From Dyella flagellata (GTDB lineage: Bacteria > Pseudomonadota > Gammaproteobacteria > Xanthomonadales > Rhodanobacteraceae): DNA of 64,000 nucleotides. The stretch is from the NCBI RefSeq assembly GCF_030160275.1, contig NZ_BSOA01000002.1, positions 1-64,000 of the forward strand. Direction: 5' to 3'. Positions within the stretch are counted from its first letter, which is position 1, and the number at the start of each line of letters is the position of its first letter. The notes beneath the pieces are model-generated. The model was given only the letters and a program-made list of their open reading frames with translations, was not told where the DNA came from and ran no database searches. Positions 41,767 through 50,434 of this stretch are shown here, in pieces. The position numbers and the translations under genes are program-made.

Positions 41767-43269
41767 TTGAATACAGCGAACGAGACGGCAGCACGAAGCA
41801 ACCCAGGCGTGAGCGGCATGAGCCTGTACGTACCCCGCCCCCGCGTATCCCTGCGCGACTGGTGCGAATGGACGGGCAACTCCTGGGATAAGGTTCAGGC
41901 CGTGGTCGGCCGCAGCTTCCGTCAGCCGGCGGCGTATGAAGACGCCTACACCATGGCCGCCACCGCCGTGCTGCGCTTGATCCGCCAGTACAACATCGAC
42001 CCGCGCAACGTCGGCCAGCTGGCGCTCGGCACCGAAAGCAGCAAGGACAACTCCGCCGGTGCGGTGATCGTGCGCGGCATGGTAGATCGCGAGCTGGAAC
42101 GCTTGGGGCTGCCGCGCCTTTCGCGCCAGCTGGAAGTGCCGGAATTCAAGCACGCCTGCCTGGGCGGCGTATATGCGCTGAAGAGCGCGCTGCGCTACGT
42201 GGCGTTCGACGCCAACGGCCGCCAGGCGATCGTGGTGTGCAGCGACATCGCCGCCTACGAGCGCGGCTCCAGCGGCGAGCAGACGCAAGGCGCTGGCGCG
42301 GTGGCGATGCTGGTGGAAGCGCAGCCGAAGATGTTCGAAGTGGACCTGGCCCACGCCGGCAGCGCCTCGGACTACCGCGGCCCCGATTTCCGCAAGCCGT
42401 TCCTGCGCCACTTCCATCACGAATACGGTCAACGTCACCGTCGCCTGCACGATTTCCCGATCTTCAGCGGCAAGTACTCCACCTTCGCCTACCTGGACGA
42501 AGTGGGCCAGGCCACCGACGCCATGATCCAACGACTGGGCATGGCGGATCTGGATTTCCTCAACGGCGCCGGCGGGCTGTTCTTCCACCGCCCGTACCAC
42601 ATGATGCCGCTGCAGGCCCTGGCCTTCATCTATGCCCGCGCGCTGGCACGCGCGCCGCAGCCCCACGCCGACTTCCGGGCCTTGTGCGAGCAGGCTGGCG
42701 TATCGCCGGAAGGCGTAGTGGCCGAATGCCGCAACACGCCGGACCTGTATGGCGAGTTCGTGCGCCAGGGCGCGCATGCCGACGCCGCCCAGGATGCCCA
42801 CCCGCTCACTACCAAGCTGTCCGGCCTGGTGCGCAAGAGTGCCGCGTTCCAGCAATTGCTGGCTACGCGCGTAAACCTGGGCACCGATTGGGCCATGGAG
42901 CTGGGCAATCTCTACACCGCCGCGTTGCCAGCATGGATCGCCGCCGGCTTCGAACAGGCGCTGGAAGACCAGGTCGAATGGACCAACGCCAAGCTGTATG
43001 CCATCGGCTATGGCAGTGGCGACGCATCCGAAGCGATCCCGCTGCGCGTGGTGCCGGGCTGGCGCGAAGCGGCGGCGAAGATCGGCTTCCGCGCAGCACT
43101 GGCCGAATCCACCGACCTCACCCGTGAGCAGTACGAAGCCTTGCACGATGGCCACGACGTAGCGCTCGACCGCCCTCCCACCAACCAGTTCGTGATCGCG
43201 CGTACCGGCGATACGTACGAGGCGGCGTTCCAGGACCTGGGCGTGGATTACTACGACTACGCCCAGTGA
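41767..43269 (+). CDS. Hydroxymethylglutaryl-CoA synthase family protein
   Basis: A 500-residue thiolase-fold enzyme. The family catalytic triad is present: Glu90 in LGTESSKDNSAG, the acyl-accepting Cys131 in FKHACLGGVYAL, and His274 in LFFHRPYHMMP. HMG-CoA synthases condense acetyl-CoA with acetoacetyl-CoA in the mevalonate pathway; related proteins add beta-branches in polyketide assembly. No other mevalonate gene is present here, so the pathway is uncertain. A TTG start at 41767 is favoured because a GAGGAA site lies seven bases before it and the resulting N-terminus is short; upstream sequence is composition-biased. The 265 bases before it contain no other feature I can support. Confidence 0.88.
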   Translation: MNTANETAARSNPGVSGMSLYVPRPRVSLRDWCEWTGNSWDKVQAVVGRSFRQPAAYEDAYTMAATAVLRLIRQYNIDPRNVGQLALGTESSKDNSAGAVIVRGMVDRELERLGLPRLSRQLEVPEFKHACLGGVYALKSALRYVAFDANGRQAIVVCSDIAAYERGSSGEQTQGAGAVAMLVEAQPKMFEVDLAHAGSASDYRGPDFRKPFLRHFHHEYGQRHRRLHDFPIFSGKYSTFAYLDEVGQATDAMIQRLGMADLDFLNGAGGLFFHRPYHMMPLQALAFIYARALARAPQPHADFRALCEQAGVSPEGVVAECRNTPDLYGEFVRQGAHADAAQDAHPLTTKLSGLVRKSAAFQQLLATRVNLGTDWAMELGNLYTAALPAWIAAGFEQALEDQVEWTNAKLYAIGYGSGDASEAIPLRVVPGWREAAAKIGFRAALAESTDLTREQYEALHDGHDVALDRPPTNQFVIARTGDTYEAAFQDLGVDYYDYAQ

Positions 43270-43290
43270 TCTTCCCCCTCGCCGGGATAC

Positions 43291-43356
43291 GTAGGCTGGG
43301 ATGACCATCCCAGCTTACGTGCAGTGGCGCGATGCTGGGATTTCATCCCAGCCTAC
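43291..43356. repeat. GTAG-REP pair
   Basis: Two inverted copies; the inner arm of the left copy ends CAGCTTACG rather than CAGCCTACG. They lie between the HMG-CoA synthase-like gene and modE, about 20 bases after the former and 40 before the latter. Confidence 0.93.
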
Positions 43357-43395
43357 AATGGATCCCGTCAGCCAATTAAGTTCAGCAGGCGGGGA

Positions 43396-44190
43396 ATGTT
43401 CAAGCTCAAAGGCATATTGTCACTGCAGCTGGGCGACCAGGCGCTGGCTGGCGCCGATCGCATCGCCCTGCTGGCGAAGATCGAACAGACCGGCTCCATC
43501 ACCGCCGCTGCGCGCGCGTGCGGCATGAGTTACAAAGGGGCATGGGATGCGATCGACGCCATCAACAATCTGGCGGACGAGCCCCTGGTGATGCGCGCGG
43601 CCGGTGGCAAGGGTGGCGGCGGCACGCATCTCACCGAACGCGGCCGGCGCCTGGTCGAAACCTTTGCGGCGCTGGAAGAGGTGCATCGACGTTTTCTCGA
43701 ACAATTCGAGAACCTCACCGACGCTTCCGCCGCCGACATCCAGCTGATCAGGAGCCTTATGTTCCGCACCAGCGCACGCAATCAGTTTTCCGGCCGAGTC
43801 ACGGCGATCCACAAGGGCGTGGTCAATGACACCGTGGAGCTTCAGTTGCCCGGCGGCGAACGGGTGGTCGCCAATCTGACCTGCGAGAGCACGGAAAATC
43901 TCGGCTTGAAGGTCGGCAGCGAGGCCATCGCCCTGATCAAGGCTTCCTCAGTGTTGCTGGCCCTGCCCGAAGAGGGCATGCGGCTATCGGCACGCAATCA
44001 ATTTCCCGGTGCGGTCGTGCAGGTCATCGAAGGGCCGGTGAATGCCGACGTACGGGTACGGCTCTCCGGCGGCAACGTGATGGCTGCAGTCGTTACCACG
44101 GAAAGCGTGTCCCAGCTGGGCCTGAAGGAAGGGACCCCCGTGCTGGCTGTCGTGAAAGCCTCCAGCGTGATGCTCGGGACTACTCGCTAA
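43396..44190 (+). CDS. modE: Molybdate-responsive regulator ModE
   Basis: A 264-residue regulator. The N-terminal LysR-like winged helix (about 1-115) contains IALLAKIEQTGSITAAARACGMSYKGAWDAIDAINN. Two TOBE/Mop domains follow, each starting SARNQF (about 129 and 198); the second ends with SVMLGTTR. Molybdate binds between the Mop domains of the dimer and switches DNA binding. The ATG at 43396 follows GCGGGGA; an earlier in-frame ATG is REP-derived. No modABC transport or molybdenum-cofactor gene is nearby, so its targets are elsewhere unless it acts on the downstream porin. Confidence 0.95.
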   Translation: MFKLKGILSLQLGDQALAGADRIALLAKIEQTGSITAAARACGMSYKGAWDAIDAINNLADEPLVMRAAGGKGGGGTHLTERGRRLVETFAALEEVHRRFLEQFENLTDASAADIQLIRSLMFRTSARNQFSGRVTAIHKGVVNDTVELQLPGGERVVANLTCESTENLGLKVGSEAIALIKASSVLLALPEEGMRLSARNQFPGAVVQVIEGPVNADVRVRLSGGNVMAAVVTTESVSQLGLKEGTPVLAVVKASSVMLGTTR

Positions 44191-44309
44191 GAGGACGCCC
44201 GCGGCTGCCAAAACCGTCATAAGCGCGGCCCGCCAACCGTCATATACTCAACTACATAACGCCAGGCTGGGGAGCCCGGCGATCGATCACTTTGGGACGG
44301 GGTACTGGC

Positions 44310-45629
44310 ATGACGAAGCAACGGGCCCTTGCCGCCGCCATGGTTGGACTGCTCGCGGCGTGCGGCGTGGCGCACGCCGATGGCGACATCTTCAGCAACG
44401 GCCATGTGGACGGCGATTTGCGCCTCTACAACTTCAACCGCCTCTACGCCAGCAAGACCGTACCGAACGCCAGCGCGTTCTCCACCGGCGCCCTGATCAA
44501 CGCGCAAACCGGCAGCTTCCTCACCGGCTTCAGCGTCGGCGGGACGTTCGCAACGGTCAACTCCTTCGGTACGCATTCGAACAACCCGGCGAAGATCGAC
44601 ACCACGCTCGCCGGCCCCAACAACTCGATCGGCACCTTTGCCCAAGCCTATCTGCAATACCAGCACGACATGTTCCTGTTTCGCGGCGGCTATCAATACC
44701 TCGCCGACGATCCGTGGATGGGCAACAACGATTCGCGCGTCATTCCTTCCTCGTACAACGCGCTGAAGCTGCAGATCACGCCACTGCGCGGCTGGAACGT
44801 GTTCGCGCTGCGTGAATACAGCTGGAAGAGCCGCACTTCCCCCGGCATGTATCCGGACAACCTGTACTACCCGTCCAAATACGACGGCGATTCGATGTAC
44901 GGCAACAACGGCTCCCTCCCGCTGCACGCGCGTTCCGCACCGGGCACTTGGGAGGGCGGCACTACCTACGTCCACGGCGGGCTGAGCGCGCAGCTGCGCT
45001 ATTACGATTTCATCCATTTCGCCCGCACCGTGTATGCAGTAGGCAGCTACGTGTTCGATACCGGTTCGGGCTTCGATCCCGTTATCGGCGCGCAATACCT
45101 GGTGCAAAACGACGGATCGGACAACCGCTTCACCGAAACGGGCACCAAGCTTTTCGGCGTGGCGGGAACACACGTGAAGAGTCGAGCCATCGGCGGCGAC
45201 CTCGGCGTGGTAATTCCCAATGGCCGCTTTGACATTTACTACAACAAGCTGGCGCGCGAAGCCGGCGCGGTGGGCGGCGGCGCGGCAATTTCGCCATACA
45301 CCATGAACTACGGCTCCGATCCGCTGTTCACCACTTCGATGATCCGCGGCCTGGTCGAAACCGGCCCGGGTCATGCGTGGAAAGGCAAATTCACCTACGA
45401 CCTGCTCGACAAGAAACTGGAACTTACCGCCGCCTACGCAAAGTATCTGACGTATTACCGCGGCAACAGCCACAACTTGTATTTCGACGTGATCTATCAC
45501 CTGGACGGCGCCCTCAAGGGCTTGACGCTGCGCGACCGCTGGGAACTCTCCAACGGCGGCGTCGACAATCTCAATCCGACCAACCAGAGCTTCGTCTACA
45601 ACCGCCTGATGCTCGACTACAAGTTCTAA
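44310..45629 (+). CDS. OprD-like outer-membrane porin
   Basis: A 439-residue exported protein with a signal peptide (MTKQRALAAAMVGLLAACGVAHA). The mature part alternates in short amphipathic strands throughout: GDLRLYNFNRLY, AQAYLQYQHDMFLFRGGYQYL, LSAQLRYYDFIHF and others, and ends in LMLDYKF with the terminal Phe required for outer-membrane assembly. The pattern ADDPWMGNND and WRGGYQYL-like segments fit the OprD family, which takes up small organic acids, amino acids or sugars. The start at 44310 follows GGGACGGGG. It sits downstream of modE with a 119-base gap; a regulatory link is only a possibility. Confidence 0.85.
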   Translation: MTKQRALAAAMVGLLAACGVAHADGDIFSNGHVDGDLRLYNFNRLYASKTVPNASAFSTGALINAQTGSFLTGFSVGGTFATVNSFGTHSNNPAKIDTTLAGPNNSIGTFAQAYLQYQHDMFLFRGGYQYLADDPWMGNNDSRVIPSSYNALKLQITPLRGWNVFALREYSWKSRTSPGMYPDNLYYPSKYDGDSMYGNNGSLPLHARSAPGTWEGGTTYVHGGLSAQLRYYDFIHFARTVYAVGSYVFDTGSGFDPVIGAQYLVQNDGSDNRFTETGTKLFGVAGTHVKSRAIGGDLGVVIPNGRFDIYYNKLAREAGAVGGGAAISPYTMNYGSDPLFTTSMIRGLVETGPGHAWKGKFTYDLLDKKLELTAAYAKYLTYYRGNSHNLYFDVIYHLDGALKGLTLRDRWELSNGGVDNLNPTNQSFVYNRLMLDYKF

Positions 45630-45636
45630 CGCAGGC

Positions 45637-45703
45637 GTAGGCTGGGATGACATCCCAGCTATCTATATGGCTTCCTGATGCTGGGATTGTCATCCCAGCC
45701 TAC
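45637..45703. repeat. GTAG-REP pair
   Basis: Two inverted copies around a spacer TATCTATATGGCTTCCTGAT, positioned seven bases after the porin stop codon. A small membrane-protein gene follows. Confidence 0.93.
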
Positions 45704-45796
45704 GAATGAAGCGTCCGTGAAGCGGCCATGGGTACCGCCTTCCTTTTACTCGATGCCGGCGCCTATGATCGCCCCAACATTTTCGCGGAGCCAAGC

Positions 45797-46015
45797 ATGC
45801 GCGCCATTCTGATCGTCCTGGGACTCGTGCTGCTGGCCGGCGGCCTGTGGGTCGTATTCGGCCACGGCAGCTATTCGCAAACCGACACCTTGGTGCAGAT
45901 CGGCTCGGCCAAGCTCACCGCCACCCATGACAAGGCGATTCCGTCATGGATGGGCATCGGCGGTATCGTGGTGGGCGCGCTACTGGCAGCGGGTGGTCTG
46001 TTTTCGAAGCGCTGA
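45797..46015 (+). CDS. Small two-helix membrane protein
   Basis: A 72-residue protein with one hydrophobic helix at residues 4-21 (ILIVLGLVLLAGGLWVVFG) and a second at about 51-68 (WMGIGGIVVGALLAAGGLF), separated by a short polar loop with TDTLVQIGSAKLTA. It probably sits in the inner membrane with both ends on the same side. I recognise no named family beyond similar short hypothetical proteins. Start 45797 is favoured by a GGAG six bases upstream over an earlier in-frame ATG. Confidence 0.75.
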   Translation: MRAILIVLGLVLLAGGLWVVFGHGSYSQTDTLVQIGSAKLTATHDKAIPSWMGIGGIVVGALLAAGGLFSKR

Positions 46016-46045
46016 ACGCCATTGCTCCTCTTGGGGGACACCCAC

Positions 46046-46157
46046 AGCGATGGCCTGCGGAAGCAGCCCGGAAGTGCTGCCTGAAGGGCGGGCGGCTGGA
46101 TACACGGCCAATCGCCAACGAGGAACCTGATGTGCACGGGATGCCGCGGTTGAAGGA
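46046..46157 (+). pseudogene. Decayed fragment homologous to the 3' end of hemY
   Basis: These 112 bases align with the last ~120 coding bases of hemY (61261-61384, minus strand), from AGCGATGG to TGAAGGA. The second half is about 88% identical and reads GGRLDTRPIA-EE-D-HGMPRLK in one frame. An 11-base deletion relative to hemY breaks the frame after position 46085. In the intact stretch most differences are third-codon silent changes, so the copy once evolved as coding sequence. No start, no upstream remainder of the gene is present. It is a fossil of a second hemY or of a transferred piece. Confidence 0.75.
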
Positions 46158-46208
46158 GCGATCAATCCTTCCCGCGGTCCGTGCCTTCCTTCCGGCGGAA
46201 CCGCGTTC

Positions 46209-46820
46209 CTACGGTTCCTTGAATCGCAGGGAGTTGAAGAAAGTCTCCGCGGCATCCTGAGGCATGTCCGAGCTTGACCGGACGACCAGTTCAACCGCCA
46301 GGTTCTTTCGTATCAGCACTCGCGTTTCCATGCTCAGGTTTTTCGACGAATAGATCTCCTGCCTACCCCAGGCACCTTCATAGGAGACCCGATGCAGGGG
46401 ATGAATCGAAGCATTCTGCGCGCCGCCCTGAAAGTGCCCGCTTATGCTCGTTTCCTGTCCCGCAAGAAATGCTTTCGCTATCTCATCGCTATAGTCGGCG
46501 TGGCGTTGAAGAAGAACGAAGCCATAAATCAAACCATCTTTGGCGCAGCCATACTGAAAGGCGTCCGCACCTGATTGGTTGGATGACCCGAGCAGTTGCG
46601 GCGCACAGGGAAAGGACAACGTGACAGGTACGGAATTCTCCGCGACCTGGTGCCAGCCGGCAGGGGCGGGCTTGTAGTGCTCCTGGGCCGCGGGAACCTC
46701 GGCCCACTTTGCGTTGATTTGTGCAATAAGACTCATTGCCTCATCGCGGGTCACGGCCAATGACTGGGTGGCAAATAGCGCCAGCGCAACAATCAGACAG
46801 GCAAGTTTGGTTTTTCGCAT
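46209..46820 (-). CDS. Exported protein of unknown function
   Basis: A 203-residue protein with a signal peptide (MRKTKLACLIVALALFATQSLA) and an otherwise soluble sequence. The first part is helical (TRDEAMSLIAQINAKWAEVPAAQEHY), followed by a strand-rich domain with two cysteines (FPCAPQLLG and YGCAKDGLIYG) that could form a disulfide, and a C-terminal LAVELVVRSSSDMPQDAAETFFNSLRF typical of small periplasmic beta-alpha domains. I recognise no family. The 46820 ATG gives the best signal peptide; earlier in-frame ATGs at 46841 and 46859 are possible. None has a strong ribosome-binding site. It is isolated. Confidence 0.7.
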   Translation of the reverse strand: MRKTKLACLIVALALFATQSLAVTRDEAMSLIAQINAKWAEVPAAQEHYKPAPAGWHQVAENSVPVTLSFPCAPQLLGSSNQSGADAFQYGCAKDGLIYGFVLLQRHADYSDEIAKAFLAGQETSISGHFQGGAQNASIHPLHRVSYEGAWGRQEIYSSKNLSMETRVLIRKNLAVELVVRSSSDMPQDAAETFFNSLRFKEP

Positions 46821-46992
46821 CGGGAAGGTTGGCACGGCCATTTTGCCTGGATCTCTCATATTGAAAGGGAACAGGAACCATTACAAATGTCTTGGCAGCA
46901 TGGCTACCCACGATGCCGGGACGATATGAGTGCCGGCCGCAACATCGACACAAGCAGGAAGCTGGCCCTTACTCCCCCTGACAATGCCGGGC

Positions 46993-47697
46993 TCAGCCAT
47001 TCCCCGCCAAAAAGCGGTACCCCACTCCCGGCTCCGTCTTCAGCCAGCGCGGCGTCGCCGGATCGTCCCCCAGCTTCTGCCGCAATTTGCCGAGCACGAT
47101 GCGCAGGTAGTGGGTGTCGTGCACATGCGTGCCGCCCCAGATCTCGCGCAACAACTGCTGCTGGCTCACCACGCGGCCGGCGTGAAGCACCAACATCGCC
47201 AGTACCGCGTACTCCTTGCGCGTGAGCGCAAGCGGTTCGCCGTCCAGCGTCACCTCGCGCAAGCCCAGGTCGATATGCAGGCGATCGTCCTGATAGCGCG
47301 GCAGGGCTTCGGTGCTCGCGCCCGTGGCGCGATTGCGCAGCAAGGCGCGCAAGCGCGCCATCAACTCCTGGATGCCGAACGGCTTGGTCATGTAGTCGTT
47401 CGCGCCCGAGTCCAGTGCTTTTACCTTTTCCTTTTCCGCATCGCGCACCGAAAGCATCAGCACCGGCACCTGCGTCCATTGGCGCAATTCGGCCAGCACT
47501 TCGTGGCCTTCACGATCGGGCAAGCCGATATCCAGGATCACCAGGTCGGGACTGCGGGTGGCCGCGAGCGCCAGGCCCTCGGCGGCGTTGGCCGCCAGCA
47601 GCACGTCGTAACCCTCGGCGCGCAAACCGATGTCGAGGAATTTGCGGATCTGCGTTTCGTCATCGATGACCAGGACGCAGGGAGTGGCGGCTGTCAT
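46993..47697 (-). CDS. kdpE: Response regulator KdpE
   Basis: A 234-residue OmpR-type regulator. The receiver domain (about 6-120) has the acidic pocket IDDE, phospho-acceptor Asp56 in VILDIGLPDREG and the conserved Lys in YMTKPFG. The C-terminal winged helix (about 130-232) contains LTRKEYAVLAMLVLHAGRVVS and VLGKLRQKL. With KdpD it activates the kdp operon during K+ limitation or osmotic stress. Its start overlaps the kdpD stop by four bases (ATGA), so the two are coupled. Confidence 0.97.
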   Translation of the reverse strand: MTAATPCVLVIDDETQIRKFLDIGLRAEGYDVLLAANAAEGLALAATRSPDLVILDIGLPDREGHEVLAELRQWTQVPVLMLSVRDAEKEKVKALDSGANDYMTKPFGIQELMARLRALLRNRATGASTEALPRYQDDRLHIDLGLREVTLDGEPLALTRKEYAVLAMLVLHAGRVVSQQQLLREIWGGTHVHDTHYLRIVLGKLRQKLGDDPATPRWLKTEPGVGYRFLAGNG

Positions 47698-50351
47698 GGC
47701 GATGGCGGCGTCGGCAAGGGAAGACTGATGCGAATGGTGGTGCCTGCGCCATCGCCCGGCAAGGCTTCCACGCTGCCGCCGTGCGCACCGATCATGCCGC
47801 GGCAGATCGCAAGCCCGAGGCCGGTACCCTGCGGTGCGCGATCGCCGCGCGACACCGAATAGAACATGTCGAAGATACGTGCGCGTTCTTCTTCGGGAAT
47901 ACCCGGGCCGCGGTCGACCACGTCGATGAACAGCCGATCCCCCGCCACGCGCACGACCACGCGCACGGCTTCACCGGGCGGCGAAAAACGCGCCGCGTTC
48001 TCCAGGATATTGAACAACGCCTGCTCGATCAGGGCTGGATGCACGAACAGCAAGACGGTTTCGTCGGGCAGTGTGGTATCCACACGCAACTCCGGAAACA
48101 GCTTGCGCATGCGCGTGATGGCCGAGGCGACAATCTCGGCCGAATCGGTCCAGTCGCGGTTGAGCTTGAGCGTACCGTGGCCCAGGCGCGTCATGTCGAG
48201 CAGATTCTGGATATAGCGGTCAAGCCGCTGGCCCTCGCCGAGGATGGCATCGAGCAATTCCTGGCGCTCGTTGGCAGGAAGCTGCTCCCAATAATTGGAC
48301 AGCGTACCGGCGGAGCCGATCATCGAAGCCAGTGGCGAGCGCAGGTCGTGCGACACGGAGGAGAGCAGCGCATTGCGCAAGCGCTCGGTTTCGCCTTGCA
48401 CGCGCGCGCCTTCCAGTTCGGAAGCGAGCCGCGCACGTTCCAGGGCTTGGCCGATATCCTGCACCATCGCCAGCGCGAGGCTGCGCCGGTCGATATCCGG
48501 CGACACCCCGCTTTCGAAGTGCAACGCCGCCACGCCAAGGTGATGATCTTCGCTACCCAGCGGCAGCATCCAGCAACGGGCGGCATTGAGCGTATCGGTA
48601 TAGCGTCCGGCCGGCTCGACATGCTGTTCGCACCATTCGGCCGCTGCCATATCCTGCGTAGTCAGCGTAAGCGTGCGCGAACTGTTGGCCGCGACCTGCA
48701 GGCGGTGCTCCACGTCGCGCGAAAGGATGGCCACGTCGCAGCGCAGGGCGTGCGCCAGGGCCGCGCCGCCCACATTACGGATGCCGTCCGCGTCGGTGCT
48801 GGCGGAAAGGCGCTGCCCCAGCGTCAGTAACGCGTGGGAATAGTCATGTGCGGCACGCAGTGATTCCACCTGGCTGGCGAGGCGGGTCGCCAGGCGGCTG
48901 CAGATGAGCGCAGCCGCGAAAAACAGCGTCACCGCCAGCAGGTCGTCGGAATTGGCGATGGCCAGGGTGTAGCGTGGCGGCGCGAAAAAGAAGTTGTAGC
49001 CGAGAAAACACATGGTTGCGGTGTAAACCGCCACCACCATGCGTGTGCGCACCGCCACGATCATCACGGCGATGAGGAAAATCAGGGCGAGATTGGCTAC
49101 CGACAGATAGCGGTCGGCGATAAAGGACAATCCGATCGCGATGACCGTGACCACGCTGGCGAAAATGTATTCGTCGCGCCGTCCGTACATCGGCATCAGG
49201 CGCAAGCGCTTGCGCGCACGCACGCGCTCGGCCGGCGTGGCGATGATGGTCAGTTCGAGATGCGCCCCACGGCGTAGCAGTTGCTGGGTGAGCGAACGGC
49301 CCAGCATGCGCGCGATCAGCCGCTCGCGCGTGCGGCCCAGGATGATCTGGCCGACGCCTTCGCGGTCGGCATGCACCAGCAACTCATCGGCAATGGCATG
49401 GCCACGCAAGATCATCGCGTCACCACCCAGGCGGCGTGCAAGCCGCATCGCCGTATCGATGCGCTCTCGGCGTGCGTCGTCCAGGGCAGCGCCAGTGTCC
49501 ACGAAAACCACAGTCCACGGCGCACCGCGACGCTCGGCAATGCGGCGCGCGACGCGCACCAGGTATTCGCTTTGCGAGTGGCCGTCGATGGCGGCCATCA
49601 CCCGGCGCCGCACCGGCATCTTGCCGCCGCGCGCCAGCATGTGTTCGCGCAAGTCGTTGTCGACGTGGCCGGCGACGGTATCCACGGCCAGTTCGCGCAG
49701 GGCTGCCAGATTGGTGGGCGAGAAGAACGCATCCAGCGCGGCGGCTGCGGTTTCGGGCACGTAGACCTTGCCTTGCCGCAGGCGGTCGATCAGTTCGCGC
49801 GGCGGCAAGTCCACCAGCACGATGTCGCGTGCGCGATCAAGCACGGCGTCTGGCACCGTTTCGCGCACGGTGATGCTAGTGATGCGGCGAACCTGGTCGT
49901 TGAGGCTTTCCAGGTGCTGCACGTTGAGCGCGGTATAGACCTCAAGGCCGGCATCGAGCAGTTCGGCGATGTCCTGCCAGCGACGCTCGTGCCGGCTGCC
50001 GGGTACGTTGCGGTGTGCGAGTTCGTCGACCAGCAGGATGTCCGGCTTGCGCGCCAACGCTGCGTCAACATCGAACTCGGTGAATTCACGCCCCTGATAG
50101 CTCAGCGCGAGTCGCGGCAGGATCTCCAGCCCTTCCAGCAGCGCCGCCGTTTCGGTGCGGCCATGGGTTTCCACCAGGCCGACCACGACGTCCACGCCTT
50201 GCCGTTTCAATTCGCGCGCAGCGGACAGCATGGCGTAGGTCTTGCCAACGCCCGGTGCTGCACCCAGGAAGATCTTCAATCGGCGGCTGCTTTCTTCCTG
50301 CACGACATCGAGCAGGGCGTCGGCGCGGGCGTCACGGGAGGTGTCGGTCAT
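47694..50351 (-). CDS. kdpD: Sensor histidine kinase KdpD
   Basis: An 885-residue sensor. The N-terminal KdpD domain binds nucleotides through GAAPGVGKT (Walker A) and is followed by a universal-stress-protein-like domain near residues 240-370. Four transmembrane helices (about 390-490) precede a GAF-like region and the kinase core, with the phospho-accepting His in LLSSVSHDLRSPLASMIG and the ATPase motifs FNILENAARFSPPG and DRGPGIPEEE. It senses low K+ and phosphorylates KdpE. The start is 50351 (MTDTSRD) by family comparison; an in-frame ATG at 50378 would add nine residues. A GC hairpin lies between it and kdpC. Confidence 0.96.
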   Translation of the reverse strand: MTDTSRDARADALLDVVQEESSRRLKIFLGAAPGVGKTYAMLSAARELKRQGVDVVVGLVETHGRTETAALLEGLEILPRLALSYQGREFTEFDVDAALARKPDILLVDELAHRNVPGSRHERRWQDIAELLDAGLEVYTALNVQHLESLNDQVRRITSITVRETVPDAVLDRARDIVLVDLPPRELIDRLRQGKVYVPETAAAALDAFFSPTNLAALRELAVDTVAGHVDNDLREHMLARGGKMPVRRRVMAAIDGHSQSEYLVRVARRIAERRGAPWTVVFVDTGAALDDARRERIDTAMRLARRLGGDAMILRGHAIADELLVHADREGVGQIILGRTRERLIARMLGRSLTQQLLRRGAHLELTIIATPAERVRARKRLRLMPMYGRRDEYIFASVVTVIAIGLSFIADRYLSVANLALIFLIAVMIVAVRTRMVVAVYTATMCFLGYNFFFAPPRYTLAIANSDDLLAVTLFFAAALICSRLATRLASQVESLRAAHDYSHALLTLGQRLSASTDADGIRNVGGAALAHALRCDVAILSRDVEHRLQVAANSSRTLTLTTQDMAAAEWCEQHVEPAGRYTDTLNAARCWMLPLGSEDHHLGVAALHFESGVSPDIDRRSLALAMVQDIGQALERARLASELEGARVQGETERLRNALLSSVSHDLRSPLASMIGSAGTLSNYWEQLPANERQELLDAILGEGQRLDRYIQNLLDMTRLGHGTLKLNRDWTDSAEIVASAITRMRKLFPELRVDTTLPDETVLLFVHPALIEQALFNILENAARFSPPGEAVRVVVRVAGDRLFIDVVDRGPGIPEEERARIFDMFYSVSRGDRAPQGTGLGLAICRGMIGAHGGSVEALPGDGAGTTIRISLPLPTPPSP

Positions 50352-50392
50352 GGGGACATCATAGGCGTGTACTCGCATCCTCGCCGCGATCG

Positions 50393-50424
50393 GCTCCCTC
50401 CCCTACTCACGCAGGGGAGGGAGC
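50393..50424. repeat. Hairpin between kdpC and kdpD
   Basis: GCTCCCTCCCCT (50393-50404) pairs exactly with AGGGGAGGGAGC (50413-50424), loop of eight bases. It is of the same CTCCCC/GGGGAG class as 11955 and 15972. Placed between the transport genes and the sensor genes, it could lower kdpDE read-through. Confidence 0.7.
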
Positions 50425-50434
50425 AAGTGACTTG

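Noticed and set aside
43324-43395. N-terminal extension of ModE from an upstream in-frame ATG
   Set aside because: The extra residues are encoded by the REP element; the ATG at 43396 has a ribosome-binding site and matches the family start. A similar false extension exists for the TlpA-like gene at 8776-8841.
46046-46157. hemY-like fragment as a mobile repeat that extended hemY's C-terminus
   Set aside because: Only two copies are seen here, and the substitutions are mostly silent in the hemY frame, which favours descent from a coding gene. A genome search would settle it.
45946-46260. Plus-strand reading frame of 104 codons containing the hemY-like peptide
   Set aside because: It fuses shadow sequence of the 72-residue gene to the hemY fossil in one frame, and it lacks a ribosome-binding site. 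It is treated as a pseudogene fragment.
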